DNA of 64,000 bases from Paracoccus alcaliphilus (GCF_028553725.1 NZ_CP067124.1:2304001-2368000), one strand, 5' to 3'. Shown: positions 25,073-32,885, counted from the first letter of the stretch. Notes: generated from the sequence alone by a model not told the origin. Numbers and translations: made by a program.

Positions 25073-25309
25073 ATGCCCGTCTATCCGATCACCGACAGCT
25101 GGTCCGACCCGATCTCGCTGCAAGCGGGTGACATCGTCCAGAACCACAGCCCGCACCCGATCGACATCTGCCCGGGCGAGCCGGACGAGGCGAACCGGCT
25201 GCGGCTGCCGGGCTACGCCGGCGCGTTCCAGGTGGATGATGCGGTGACGATTGTCGCGCGCAGCACCTTTCATGGCAGTTCCGCGCTGACCGTTGTGAGG
25301 GGGTTCTGA
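25073..25309 (+). CDS. Small beta-rich protein upstream of the second fibre
   Basis: ATG 25073 with GGAGG 5 bp ahead; an in-frame ATG at 25061 lies on the ribosome site. 78 residues (YPITDSWSDPISLQAGDIVQ and onward), no Cys pairs, probably all beta. Two bases separate it from the next gene, so they form one unit. Such small proteins next to fibres can be trimer chaperones or virion proteins; unknown here. Confidence 0.55.
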   Translation: MPVYPITDSWSDPISLQAGDIVQNHSPHPIDICPGEPDEANRLRLPGYAGAFQVDDAVTIVARSTFHGSSALTVVRGF

Positions 25310-25311
25310 CG

Positions 25312-27324
25312 ATGAACAGCTTCTGGCCACCCTTCCGGATCCGCGTCGGCCTCAATGGCGATCCTGTGCCCGCGCAGCCGCCGGTCAATACCGCGCCCCC
25401 TGTCGCGACCGGCACCCCGCAGGTGGGCGAGACGCTGACCGCCACGGCTGGCCTGTGGTCCGGCACGGCGCCCATCGAGGTGACGCAGCGGTGGCTGTGG
25501 TCGGATGACGGCGAGACCTGGACGGGATATCCACCCGTGCGCGGCACCGCCAGCATCACGCTGGATGAGGATGATATCGGGCGGCTGATCGCACCGAACG
25601 TCCGCGCCCAGAACGCGGCCGGGCAGAGCGGCTGGGTGCGGGGCGTGGCGCTCGGGCCGGTCGTCGCGGCGGATGAGCCTGTCGAACCCGGCGACTTCGC
25701 CCGCACCGCGTCCACCAACGCCACCATGTCGATCCACAGCGGGCACAGCCTGACCGACTCCTATGTGCATAGCGGGCCTTTTCCATCGAATCTCCGCGCC
25801 CTGCTTGGCAGCGTCGGCATTACCGACGCTTATGGTAAGGTCATCAAGTCAACTATCCCAGGCGCGAACCTGTCGTGGCGATGGGACAACCCCGTCGAGG
25901 ATAACCCCGCCTCAGGAGAGGCAGACGCACGTCTGAACATCGAGGGTTTCGATACCCTGATGATTACCGAGGGTGGCCCGCCTCCGCGCACGACCAGCGA
26001 AGGTATGGTTAACACGCTGGACTACTTCTGCCGGTTTACTGCTAACACCATCGAGAATGGGGCAGGGAACGAGGTTATCCTGTGGTCGATCTGGCCCGAC
26101 CTGAATGGCCCCGGTGGAACAGAACCGCCCGCTGAATGGACGGGATATACGTTCCGCACCGGCCTGCCTGAATATGAAAACAGTTTCAAATACATGGCAG
26201 ACTATGCGACTTGGAAAATGCACCAGCTTTATCCGTCGCTGCCCGAGGATTGGCGCGTCTGGCTGATCCCCGGCCACAAATGGATGGAACGGGTTTACGA
26301 CGATATTCAAAACGATCTGGTGCCGGGAATCACAGATATTGAGGAACTGTTCTGGGATGATATTCATCCCGGCACTACTGGCAGTTATGGCCTGTCCTGT
26401 CTCGTGGCGACCTGCATGTATCAGGTCAATCTGACCGAGGCGGAAAACGTCTGGATCATGCCGGAGTTTGAAAACCACGAGGGAATACACTCTGCCGTGC
26501 CGCAGGCTCTAGCCGAGTATTTCTGGCAGATCGCATGGGAAATCGCGACCGCATATGAACCTGTCGGGATGGGCGGAACCGAAGGCGCGGCGTTGCGGTG
26601 GCAACCGTCCGATGGTGATCCGATGCCGAACTGGACGCTGGCTGACCCCAATACTGGTGGCGGGGGCGATCCTGACCCAGACCCGGAACCCGGACCGGGT
26701 GAAATGCCGGATACGGTGTTCATTCTGAACAATGACGGCTCGCCATATTCCGGCCCCACTCCATCGACGGCGCTTCCTGCAATGGTCGATGGGGCCTATA
26801 CGTTCGCGACCGAAACGACCATTGCCGCCCCCACTCAGAGCCGCACGAGTTATGTATGCGTGGCAATATGGAATAACGCCATCGCCGCAGGAGGGGACGG
26901 CATGGGTGCTCTGCAAATCCGCATGGATGGGGCGAACAGGTGGGCCCAGCCTCACCTGCATATTAGTTATAACAATTTCATACATGGCTGGATCGCCGGT
27001 GCGAATTTTGTTGGCACATGGCCAATGGAGGAATTGGTGGTGTCAGTAGGTGAGGACACCGATGGATGGCATGTGGTCGAACTCATGGTCGAGGGAGACA
27101 TTATAACGATGCGCGGGGACGGGAACGATATCATCCGTGATATTAACGACGACCCCGAAGCGGACAGCGCTGGGTTTGACAATCTCTCAACCGTCGCGTT
27201 CCTCGGAGACAGTGCGGACACTCGTTTCGCGTTCGTGGCCTATGCGCAGGAAATCCCTGATGCCACAGGCCGGGCTGCTATGCGGGCAGAGGCGCAGGCC
27301 GCAATTGCGAGGGCCGAGGCCTGA
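25312..27324 (+). CDS. Second tail fibre, Ig-like plus SGNH-like domains
   Basis: 670 residues. Residues 22-110 are an Ig-like unit (PPVATGTPQVGETLTATAGL; WLWSDDGETW), the kind repeated in surface-binding proteins. From about 140, MSIHSGHSLTDSYV resembles SGNH block I and DDIHPGTTGSY near 345 the Asp-His block V; GITDAYG and the Asn between are less clear. After a linker of Gly/Asp/Pro repeats (about 450-470) a LamG-like beta domain ends the chain. Likely a hydrolytic or carbohydrate-binding receptor protein. It stops before the 27.36-kb terminator. Confidence 0.65.
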   Translation: MNSFWPPFRIRVGLNGDPVPAQPPVNTAPPVATGTPQVGETLTATAGLWSGTAPIEVTQRWLWSDDGETWTGYPPVRGTASITLDEDDIGRLIAPNVRAQNAAGQSGWVRGVALGPVVAADEPVEPGDFARTASTNATMSIHSGHSLTDSYVHSGPFPSNLRALLGSVGITDAYGKVIKSTIPGANLSWRWDNPVEDNPASGEADARLNIEGFDTLMITEGGPPPRTTSEGMVNTLDYFCRFTANTIENGAGNEVILWSIWPDLNGPGGTEPPAEWTGYTFRTGLPEYENSFKYMADYATWKMHQLYPSLPEDWRVWLIPGHKWMERVYDDIQNDLVPGITDIEELFWDDIHPGTTGSYGLSCLVATCMYQVNLTEAENVWIMPEFENHEGIHSAVPQALAEYFWQIAWEIATAYEPVGMGGTEGAALRWQPSDGDPMPNWTLADPNTGGGGDPDPDPEPGPGEMPDTVFILNNDGSPYSGPTPSTALPAMVDGAYTFATETTIAAPTQSRTSYVCVAIWNNAIAAGGDGMGALQIRMDGANRWAQPHLHISYNNFIHGWIAGANFVGTWPMEELVVSVGEDTDGWHVVELMVEGDIITMRGDGNDIIRDINDDPEADSAGFDNLSTVAFLGDSADTRFAFVAYAQEIPDATGRAAMRAEAQAAIARAEA

Positions 27325-27356
27325 CCAGACAGCCGCCGCCACGCTGACCCAACCCA

Positions 27357-27381
27357 ACCCGCCCTCACCGGCGGGTTTTTT
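27357..27381 (+). terminator. Rho-independent terminator before the lysis genes
   Basis: ACCCGCC (27357-27363), loop CTCACC, GGCGGGT (27370-27376), then six T. The endolysin ribosome site follows at once. Confidence 0.8.
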
Positions 27382-27395
27382 CATGGAGCAATGAC

Positions 27396-28055
27396 ATGAC
27401 CAACGCACCGGTGCGCTTCATCGTGCTGCACTATAGCGCGACCTATGCCGATCAGGATCTGGGCGTCGAGGACATCCGCAAGATGCATCTCGACCGCAGC
27501 TGGAATGACGTCGGCTACCACTACATCATCAAGCGCGACGGCACCGTCCAGAAAGGCCGGGCCGATAGCGTCGTCGGTGCTCATGTCGCGGGCCACAATA
27601 CCGGCAGCCTCGGCATCTGCTGCATCGGCGGGCTGGAGCGCGCCACCGGCCCGAATGTCGGCGTCGACAATCGCACGGATGCGCAGAAGGCGGCGACGAT
27701 TCGGCTGGTGCGCGATCTGCTGGCCAAGCACCCCGGCGCCCAGGTGGTCGGTCACCGCGATCTCGCCCCGACGCTATGCCCCGGATTCGATGTGCGCAGC
27801 TGGTGGGCCTCGGTCGATACCGGCAGCGCCAGCACCGTCACCACCCCCGAGATCCCGCCGACGATCCGGCGCAACTCGCGCGGCCAGCACGTCATGACCG
27901 CGCAGCGTCGCATGCAGGCCCGGGGCTATGACGTGGCCCCCGATGGCATCTTCGGTCCGCAGACCGAAAGCGCCACCCGCCAATTCCAGCGCGCCAACGG
28001 TCTCGCGGCCGACGGCATCATCGGCCCGAAAAGCTGGGCCGTGCTGCTGGGCTGA
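27396..28055 (+). CDS. Endolysin: N-acetylmuramoyl-L-alanine amidase with PG-binding domain
   Basis: 219 residues. The Amidase_2 fold has LHYSAT (His 12, Zn ligand), DVGYHYIIKRDGTV, GICCIGG and VGHRDLAPTLCPGF, which gives the second His and the Cys ligand. From about 153, a peptidoglycan-binding domain (RRNSRGQHVMTAQRRMQARG; GIFGPQTESATRQFQ; GLAADGIIGPKSW) anchors it to the wall. It cleaves the lactyl-Ala bond. No signal peptide, so it depends on the holin encoded next. Confidence 0.9.
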   Translation: MTNAPVRFIVLHYSATYADQDLGVEDIRKMHLDRSWNDVGYHYIIKRDGTVQKGRADSVVGAHVAGHNTGSLGICCIGGLERATGPNVGVDNRTDAQKAATIRLVRDLLAKHPGAQVVGHRDLAPTLCPGFDVRSWWASVDTGSASTVTTPEIPPTIRRNSRGQHVMTAQRRMQARGYDVAPDGIFGPQTESATRQFQRANGLAADGIIGPKSWAVLLG

Positions 28056-28084
28056 ATAACCACCTGAATAAAAGGAGCCTGAAA

Positions 28085-28444
28085 ATGGAAAACATCATCG
28101 CTGCCTCGACCCCCTATCTCCTCGAAATCCTCGGCCTCGCGCTGACCGGCATCATCGGTTGGGCCGCCACCAAGGCGCGTGAGAAATGGGGCATCGACAT
28201 CGCCGCGCGCCATCGTGACGCGCTGCATTCCGCTCTGATGACCGGCGCGCAGCTGGCCGTTTCCCGCGAGTTGACCGGCCGTGCGGCGCTGGATCTGATC
28301 CTCGGCTATGTGCGCAGCAGCGTGCCGGATGCGATCGGGGCGCTTAAGCCGAGCGCGGCGGTGCTTCAGAACCTCGCCGAGGCGAAGCTGAAGGATGCGC
28401 AGGACACGCTGCCGGGCGCCTTGCACAATGCCATCGCGCGGTGA
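28085..28444 (+). CDS. Phage holin, LLH-type
   Basis: 119 residues with AAGGAG upstream. One hydrophobic helix at about 9-29 (TPYLLEILGLALTGIIGWAA), then a long amphipathic helical part (RDALHSALMTGAQLAVSREL), as in the superfamily 6/LLH holins. It follows the amidase as in many phages and would time lysis by opening the membrane. Confidence 0.7.
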   Translation: MENIIAASTPYLLEILGLALTGIIGWAATKAREKWGIDIAARHRDALHSALMTGAQLAVSRELTGRAALDLILGYVRSSVPDAIGALKPSAAVLQNLAEAKLKDAQDTLPGALHNAIAR

Positions 28445-28589
28445 AGCTCCGGTCACCCCTCCCGCGACATATTCGATCACGCGGGAGGGGCTGACAGTCT
28501 GGCACGGCGGCAAGGCCGTGCTGGTCATCCCGCGCGAGGCGTTGCCGGGGATTGCGCTGCGGTGTCTGGTGGCGTGGCATGAGGGGTGA
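28428..28589 (+). CDS. Small conserved-looking protein after the holin
   Basis: ATG 28428 overlaps the holin 3' end; 53 residues, beta pattern YSITREGLTVWHGGKAVLVI then PREALPGIALRCLVAWHEG. No signal peptide or membrane helix. It ends the late operon; the next gene is on the opposite strand. Function unknown. Confidence 0.5.
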   Translation: MPSRGEAPVTPPATYSITREGLTVWHGGKAVLVIPREALPGIALRCLVAWHEG

Positions 28590-28634
28590 TCTAGTTATGC
28601 CCATTCGTAGAATGCCAGCGTTCGAAACCTCACA

Positions 28635-30212
28635 TCAAGACGATACCTTCATCGCTTCGGAAACTGAATTCATTAGCTTATCAAATCCAACTAAAACTTG
28701 AGCTTCTATCAGCGTATGCGTCCCCGTTTTGTCGTCGACCATTGGGGTTGGATCGTCAAACTGCCAACGCTTAATCTTATTTTCGTCGTCGCGCCGCTTT
28801 CTTGTCTTCGAAAATATATCGGAATACCTTCTAGGAGATATGCCTACGAAATGCTCAATCACCACTTTACTGACATCACTTTTGCTCACAGTGAGTGCGT
28901 CCCCGCTTAATTCTAAAGCTTTACTTTTTGTATAAGGCTCAATATATACAATTCTCTTAATGCCTGCCGCAATTAGATGTTTGGCACAATTGTGGCAAGG
29001 AAATGTGGTTACATAAATTGTAGCTCCGGAGGTGGCCCTTCCGAGGCGGGCAGCATCAGCCAGAGCCGACATTTCTGCGTGCGTTATTCGCCCGAATTCC
29101 GTTATATCTGACACAAATGCGTCCTTAAGGACATGGGATAATTCTTCGTGCTTCAAGACCTCGTCCGGCCTCTGCTTAAGAACATTTAATTTTGAAAGCG
29201 CATGCACGAAATCATGAATTAAACGGGTCGTCTCAAGTTTATTTGGCTCGACGCCCCGCTCGATGTCTCGCTGTGGTTCGTTGTCGTCGCACCAGTAGTT
29301 GCCACCCAAAGGGCGGGGAACTTCGTTGCACCCCAGTGTGATTACATCTCCTTGTGAAGAAATGATTGCGGCGCCTACCTGTCGGCTTAGATCAAGCGTC
29401 CTAAGTGAAGCTGTCTTTGCCAATTGACTGCCAAATTCATCCTTTGTGGGGCTTATAAGATTTGATCCAAAAAAAGCTTCTATAAATCGAGAAATTTGAA
29501 CGGAAATTTCGTTAGAATTTCCAGCTACAAATACATCTCCGGAATGATGTATATTAATTATGCCTTGCCCATAGTCCACTCCGGATTCATCCCGATCCCT
29601 ATTTATTAATTTTCGCGCTTCATCTTCTCTTTGTTGCTGTGAAAGCTCAGGCCTTTCACGGCCAATAATACTCAAAACCGCCTGCCGTTGCTCGGCTTCC
29701 GATACCGCTATTGAAATCTGAATAAATTTCTTTCCGTAGACCTTTGCTAGTGTTGACACTTCCTGTCGTCGCTTCAGTTGTCTAATCACGTATGCGGTCT
29801 TTGGTGATTGAAAATCCTGTGCCTGTCTATGTGTAAGTGACCGGGTTAAGTTTAACGCAACTCGTTTGCTTGCGATAATGGCAATTGCGACCCGTGCTAG
29901 GAAATCTTCCTTGCCTGAATTGCGCACTATTTCGTTCATAAAGTTTATTTTCTGTTCGTACGTCTTTATTCGCTTCTCCTTAATTGCCGGTATTATGGTT
30001 TTTATATCATTCGTGAGATGAATTAGAATCGGACTGTATCCAACTTTTTTCAACTCACTCATCAGCGCTTCTTGCGTGGCATCAATGTTGCTTCCGAGCG
30101 GCCCAACTAGGCCAAAGACCAGTTCTGGCTCCAGTACACTTGTTTGACGGACATCTTCTGCTACCTCTTCCTGCTTGTTGCGCTCAAACATTTCTAGCCT
30201 CATCAATGACAT
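28635..30212 (-). CDS. AvcD-like antiviral cytidine deaminase (P-loop + deaminase)
   Basis: 525 residues, AT-rich compared with the phage genes. The N-terminal half starts with a P-loop-like strand and loop, LVFGLVGPLGSN (about 31-42), and belongs to the nucleotide-kinase-like domain of AvcD/antiphage dCTP-deaminase proteins. The C-terminal half is a zinc deaminase: THAEMSALADAARLG (His-Ala-Glu, about 381) and TTFPCHNCAKHL (PCxxC, about 408), the dCMP-deaminase type. Known members convert dCTP/dCMP to the uracil forms and starve infecting phages. ATG 30212 is used, but ATG 30191 has a better GAGG site. It stands reversed at the right edge of the prophage as cargo. Confidence 0.8.
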   Translation of the reverse strand: MSLMRLEMFERNKQEEVAEDVRQTSVLEPELVFGLVGPLGSNIDATQEALMSELKKVGYSPILIHLTNDIKTIIPAIKEKRIKTYEQKINFMNEIVRNSGKEDFLARVAIAIIASKRVALNLTRSLTHRQAQDFQSPKTAYVIRQLKRRQEVSTLAKVYGKKFIQISIAVSEAEQRQAVLSIIGRERPELSQQQREDEARKLINRDRDESGVDYGQGIINIHHSGDVFVAGNSNEISVQISRFIEAFFGSNLISPTKDEFGSQLAKTASLRTLDLSRQVGAAIISSQGDVITLGCNEVPRPLGGNYWCDDNEPQRDIERGVEPNKLETTRLIHDFVHALSKLNVLKQRPDEVLKHEELSHVLKDAFVSDITEFGRITHAEMSALADAARLGRATSGATIYVTTFPCHNCAKHLIAAGIKRIVYIEPYTKSKALELSGDALTVSKSDVSKVVIEHFVGISPRRYSDIFSKTRKRRDDENKIKRWQFDDPTPMVDDKTGTHTLIEAQVLVGFDKLMNSVSEAMKVSS

Positions 30213-30244
30213 AACCGGTGCTCACCCCTGAAAGACGAAACGTG

Positions 30245-30274
30245 CTTGCTTCAGTCAAGAGAAAAGCGATACTG
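30245..30274 (+). promoter_or_regulatory. Promoter for the small gene at 30312
   Basis: TTGCTT (30245-30250), 18 bp, GATACT (30269-30274). It lies between divergent genes. On the other strand TTGACT (30258-30253) could be the -35 of the deaminase gene, without a good -10. TTCAGT/ACTGAA (30250-30255, 30271-30276) form an inverted repeat over the promoter. Confidence 0.4.
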
Positions 30275-30311
30275 AACGAGGAAATTCATCAGCACTGTAG
30301 CGGAGTCCTTC

Positions 30312-30497
30312 ATGTCCGATCCTCAAGGTCTTGCCACCACCCTCGCCCCCGCCGATGATCTAGAGAAGACCGTTCAAGAGATAGTGCAGCGCTCGAATCG
30401 GAAGGCTTCACTTCAGCCTGCAGAGGTGCAGCGCGCTATGTCGAGCTATCTTGAGCCCGAGGATAGCAGTGGAAAGCCATGGGAAACTTGGTTGTAA
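30312..30497 (+). CDS. Small acidic protein divergent from the deaminase
   Basis: 61 residues from ATG 30312 (GGAG upstream). Helical, acidic at the start and end (PADDLEKTVQEIVQRSNRKA). It has its own promoter-like sequence and a strong terminator, so it is a single-gene unit. AvcD systems usually have a regulatory RNA upstream; whether this protein or its short leader controls the deaminase is unknown. No family recognised. Confidence 0.5.
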   Translation: MSDPQGLATTLAPADDLEKTVQEIVQRSNRKASLQPAEVQRAMSSYLEPEDSSGKPWETWL

Positions 30498-30516
30498 GTA
30501 TTCCGAATGACCGTAT

Positions 30517-30541
30517 AACCCCCGCATTGCGGGGGTTTTTT
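30517..30541 (+). terminator. Strong rho-independent terminator
   Basis: AACCCCCGC (30517-30525), ATT, GCGGGGGTT (30529-30537) and a T tract: 9-bp perfect stem after the 61-residue gene. Confidence 0.9.
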
Positions 30542-30611
30542 CTAGGTGATTTCCTGCCCTGAGAGTCGCTTCTCTCTTGGATTTGTTGCCACGGCACCCC
30601 ATCCTCCCCTG

Positions 30612-31223
30612 ATGTGCAATCTCTACAAACCGCGCACCACCGCCGCTGAGATCGCACGCCTGTTCTCGGCGAGGGACCGAACCGGCAACCAGCCGTGGCC
30701 CGAGGATGCCTATCCGGACCGGCTCGCCCCGATCATCCGCAACGGCGACGAGGGTCCCGAGATCGTGCAGGCACGCTGGGGCATGCCGACGCCGCCGCGA
30801 TACCTGCCCGCATCGGGCCGCGACAGTGGCGTGACCAATATCCGCAATGTCGCCAGCCCGCACTGGCGCAGATGGCTGGGCCCCGCGCATCGATGCCTCG
30901 TGCCGATCGAGGCGTTCAGCGAACCGGGGCGCGATCGCAAGCCGGTCTGGTTCGAGGCGACCGATGACGCGCCGATGATGTTCGCCGGGATCGAGGTCCG
31001 CGACTGGACCAGCATCCGCAAGGTCAAGGATGGCGAGACCACCGACGACCTGTTCGGATTCCTGACCTGCCCGCCGAATGCCGAGGTCGGCGCGATCCAC
31101 CCCAAGGCAATGCCGGTGATCCTGCGGACGCCCGACGAATGGTCCGCGTGGATGTCGGCGCCATGGGATATCGCCCAGGCATTGCAGCGGCCCCTGCCGG
31201 ATGGATCACTAAAAATCGTCTAG
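30612..31223 (+). CDS. SOS-response-associated peptidase (SRAP, YedK/HMCES type)
   Basis: ATG 30612 is certain because Cys2 (MCNLYKP) is the active residue; the open frame upstream is not used. 203 residues with family landmarks ARWGMPTPP, NIRNVASPHWRRW, RCLVPIEAFSEP and AIHPKAMPVIL (Glu and His of the active site). SRAP proteins bind abasic sites in single-stranded DNA by a covalent link to Cys2 and protect them. Common in phages. It lies next to a cytidine deaminase whose action leads to uracil and then abasic sites, which suggests a joint role. Confidence 0.88.
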   Translation: MCNLYKPRTTAAEIARLFSARDRTGNQPWPEDAYPDRLAPIIRNGDEGPEIVQARWGMPTPPRYLPASGRDSGVTNIRNVASPHWRRWLGPAHRCLVPIEAFSEPGRDRKPVWFEATDDAPMMFAGIEVRDWTSIRKVKDGETTDDLFGFLTCPPNAEVGAIHPKAMPVILRTPDEWSAWMSAPWDIAQALQRPLPDGSLKIV

Positions 31224-31256
31224 CCGAATCGCCGGATGTTCCGCATATGTTCTCAT

Positions 31257-31541
31257 ATGTCTGGTATCACGATTCGGGATTTGATCGAGGAAGGAGCGAC
31301 GCTGCAGGTGCGCTGCACAGGCTGCGGGAGGGCGTTCCTGTATCAGGGCGACTACATGCTGCGCCGGTGCGAGGTGCTGCATCGACGGATGCGCGAACTG
31401 CAAGGGCGCCTGCGCTGTCGGGTCTGTCGAGCGCGCGCTGAGTTGATCGTCAGTTTCCCGTGCAATCTGATCGAGCGCGACCGCAAAACGGCCGGGCCGG
31501 TCGGCGCACTGGTGCAGCCGGGGCCTCCGCTATGGCGGTAG
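31257..31541 (+). CDS. Zinc-ribbon protein 1
   Basis: ATG 31257 gives 94 residues. Two CxxC pairs, VRCTGCGRAF and LRCRVCRARA, about 35 residues apart, form a zinc ribbon; the middle is a basic helix. It overlaps the next gene by 10 bp, which has the same kind of layout, so the two look like diverged duplicates. Possibly nucleic-acid binding; unknown role in the cargo block. Confidence 0.55.
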   Translation: MSGITIRDLIEEGATLQVRCTGCGRAFLYQGDYMLRRCEVLHRRMRELQGRLRCRVCRARAELIVSFPCNLIERDRKTAGPVGALVQPGPPLWR

Positions 31542-31819
31542 GTCGGCAGCCCCTGATCAAGCCAGATCACCGCGCGATGCTCGAATGTCGATGCGGACAT
31601 AGAGCGGTCGTCATTTTGCCCTGTGGTGTCCTGCTGCCCGAAGTGAAGCGCCGGGCGCGATGCTCAGCCTGCGGAAAATTCGGCGTGATCGCGATCACCG
31701 TATTGTCGCCAGCACAGGATGAATGCCTCGGCGGCTATCTGGTCTGGCCTGACGGAACGCGCCAGCGATACGAGGCGGGCGAGAGGAAGAAGGTGAAAGA
31801 GGAGTGGCCGGATCGGTGA
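31532..31819 (+). CDS. Zinc-ribbon protein 2
   Basis: ATG 31532, 95 residues. LECRCGHRAV and ARCSACGKFG repeat the spacing of the preceding protein. The C-terminus is charged (GERKKVKEEW). Last gene of the prophage before the ctrA junction. Function unknown. Confidence 0.55.
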   Translation: MAVGRQPLIKPDHRAMLECRCGHRAVVILPCGVLLPEVKRRARCSACGKFGVIAITVLSPAQDECLGGYLVWPDGTRQRYEAGERKKVKEEWPDR

Positions 31820-31897
31820 GGGCAGGGCAGGGGGCACGGCAAGACGTTTCCAGATTCTCTTTTTGTTCGCCTTATGTCCATAGGTGGTTTTCACCCA

Positions 31898-32455
31898 TCA
31901 GCCGTGAGTTGAAACAGTTTTCTTATAATTGAGGAACATTTCCTTGGTCAGCGTCGTGCCCTTGCGCAGGCTGAGCAGTTCAAGGATCTGATATTCCTTG
32001 CCCGTCAGGTTCACCGGCTTGCCCTTCACCTCGACCGAGCGGGTGTCGAGATTGACGAGCATCTCGCCGGTGCGGATGATCGACTGGCTGTGCCCCTTGG
32101 AGCGGCGGATGATCGCCTGGATCCGGGCCTGCAACTCGTCGCGGTTGAATGGCTTGGTCATATAATCATCGGCGCCGAACCCGAAGCCGCGCAGTTTGCT
32201 TTCCGTATCGTCCGAGCCGGTCAGGATCAGGATCGGCGTATCGATCCGCGCCAGACGCAGATGGCGCAGCACCTCCATCCCGTGCATGTCGGGCAGGTCG
32301 AGATCCAGAAGGATCAGATCGTAATCATAAAGCTTCGCAAGGTCGATCCCTTCCTCGCCCATGTCGGTGCGGAAGACATTATAGCTTGCGGCACTCAGCA
32401 TGAGTTCGATCGCGCGGGCGGTATTGGGATCGTCTTCAACCAAAAGGATACGCAT
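31898..32455 (-). pseudogene. ctrA: CtrA response regulator, C-terminal part lost
   Basis: From ATG 32455 the product begins [20 protein letters not shown] and follows CtrA closely: phospho-acceptor Asp in [53 protein letters not shown] and LTKEMFLN. Then, instead of the invariant HLYGGMDEPELKIID, it reads YKKTVSTHG and stops: about 185 residues rather than ~238. The rest of the winged helix with the recognition helix is missing, so it should not bind DNA. The change lies where the prophage begins. CtrA normally controls motility, gene transfer agents and more in Rhodobacteraceae. The missing end may sit beyond the left prophage end. Confidence 0.9.
31915..31930. other. Right prophage-chromosome junction inside ctrA
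   Basis: Conserved ctrA codons end at the Asn of MFLN (31928-31930); beyond this the sequence is unrelated and AT-rich. This marks one attachment junction; the exact core needs the left junction for comparison. Confidence 0.6.
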
Positions 32456-32512
32456 AACTCGGACAAACTCCCCGATTCGATATGGGCCTGAACACAAATT
32501 GACGCCCAATGG

Positions 32513-32527
32513 TTAATATGTCGTTAC
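32513..32527. promoter_or_regulatory. CtrA-box-like site upstream of ctrA
   Basis: TTAA-N7-TTAC, one base from the TTAA-N7-TTAA CtrA consensus, 58 bp ahead of the ctrA start, in the position of an autoregulatory site. Confidence 0.4.
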
Positions 32528-32564
32528 TTTTCCATCGCGCCCCCCATATTGCAACAAAACAACG

Positions 32565-32840
32565 TCATTTTTCACGATATCGCTGCAAGGAAGTCACCTT
32601 CAGCGCGGCGCGGCCATGTCGGGTGATGGCGTCGCACCAGCTGTCGAATTCTTCGTCGCTGATGGCATAGCGGCGCAAGGCCTCTTCCCGAGAGATCAAC
32701 CCATAGGCGACTGCCTTCACCACAATCTCCTTGCGGCTGGCGACCCAGCGGGTATCGACCGGGGGCAGGTCGGCGATCGTCAGGATCGAGCCGTCCGGCA
32801 GGTTTACGATGCGGGGGCCTTCGGTTTTCTTCACGAACAT
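32565..32840 (-). CDS. sciP: SciP, CtrA inhibitor (DUF1153)
   Basis: 91 residues, the whole of a DUF1153 protein: LPDGSILTIADLPPVDTRWV, then ASRKEIVVKAVAYGLISREE and LRRYAISDEEFDSW, ending ALKVTSLQRYR. SciP binds CtrA and blocks recruitment of RNA polymerase at CtrA promoters. It lies directly upstream of ctrA on the same strand, as in other Rhodobacteraceae. With CtrA truncated here its partner surface may be absent, yet the gene is intact. Confidence 0.92.
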   Translation of the reverse strand: MFVKKTEGPRIVNLPDGSILTIADLPPVDTRWVASRKEIVVKAVAYGLISREEALRRYAISDEEFDSWCDAITRHGRAALKVTSLQRYREK

Positions 32841-32885
32841 TCCACCTGTCCTTCGAACATGTCAAAGAACGATGCAGCAAAGCTT

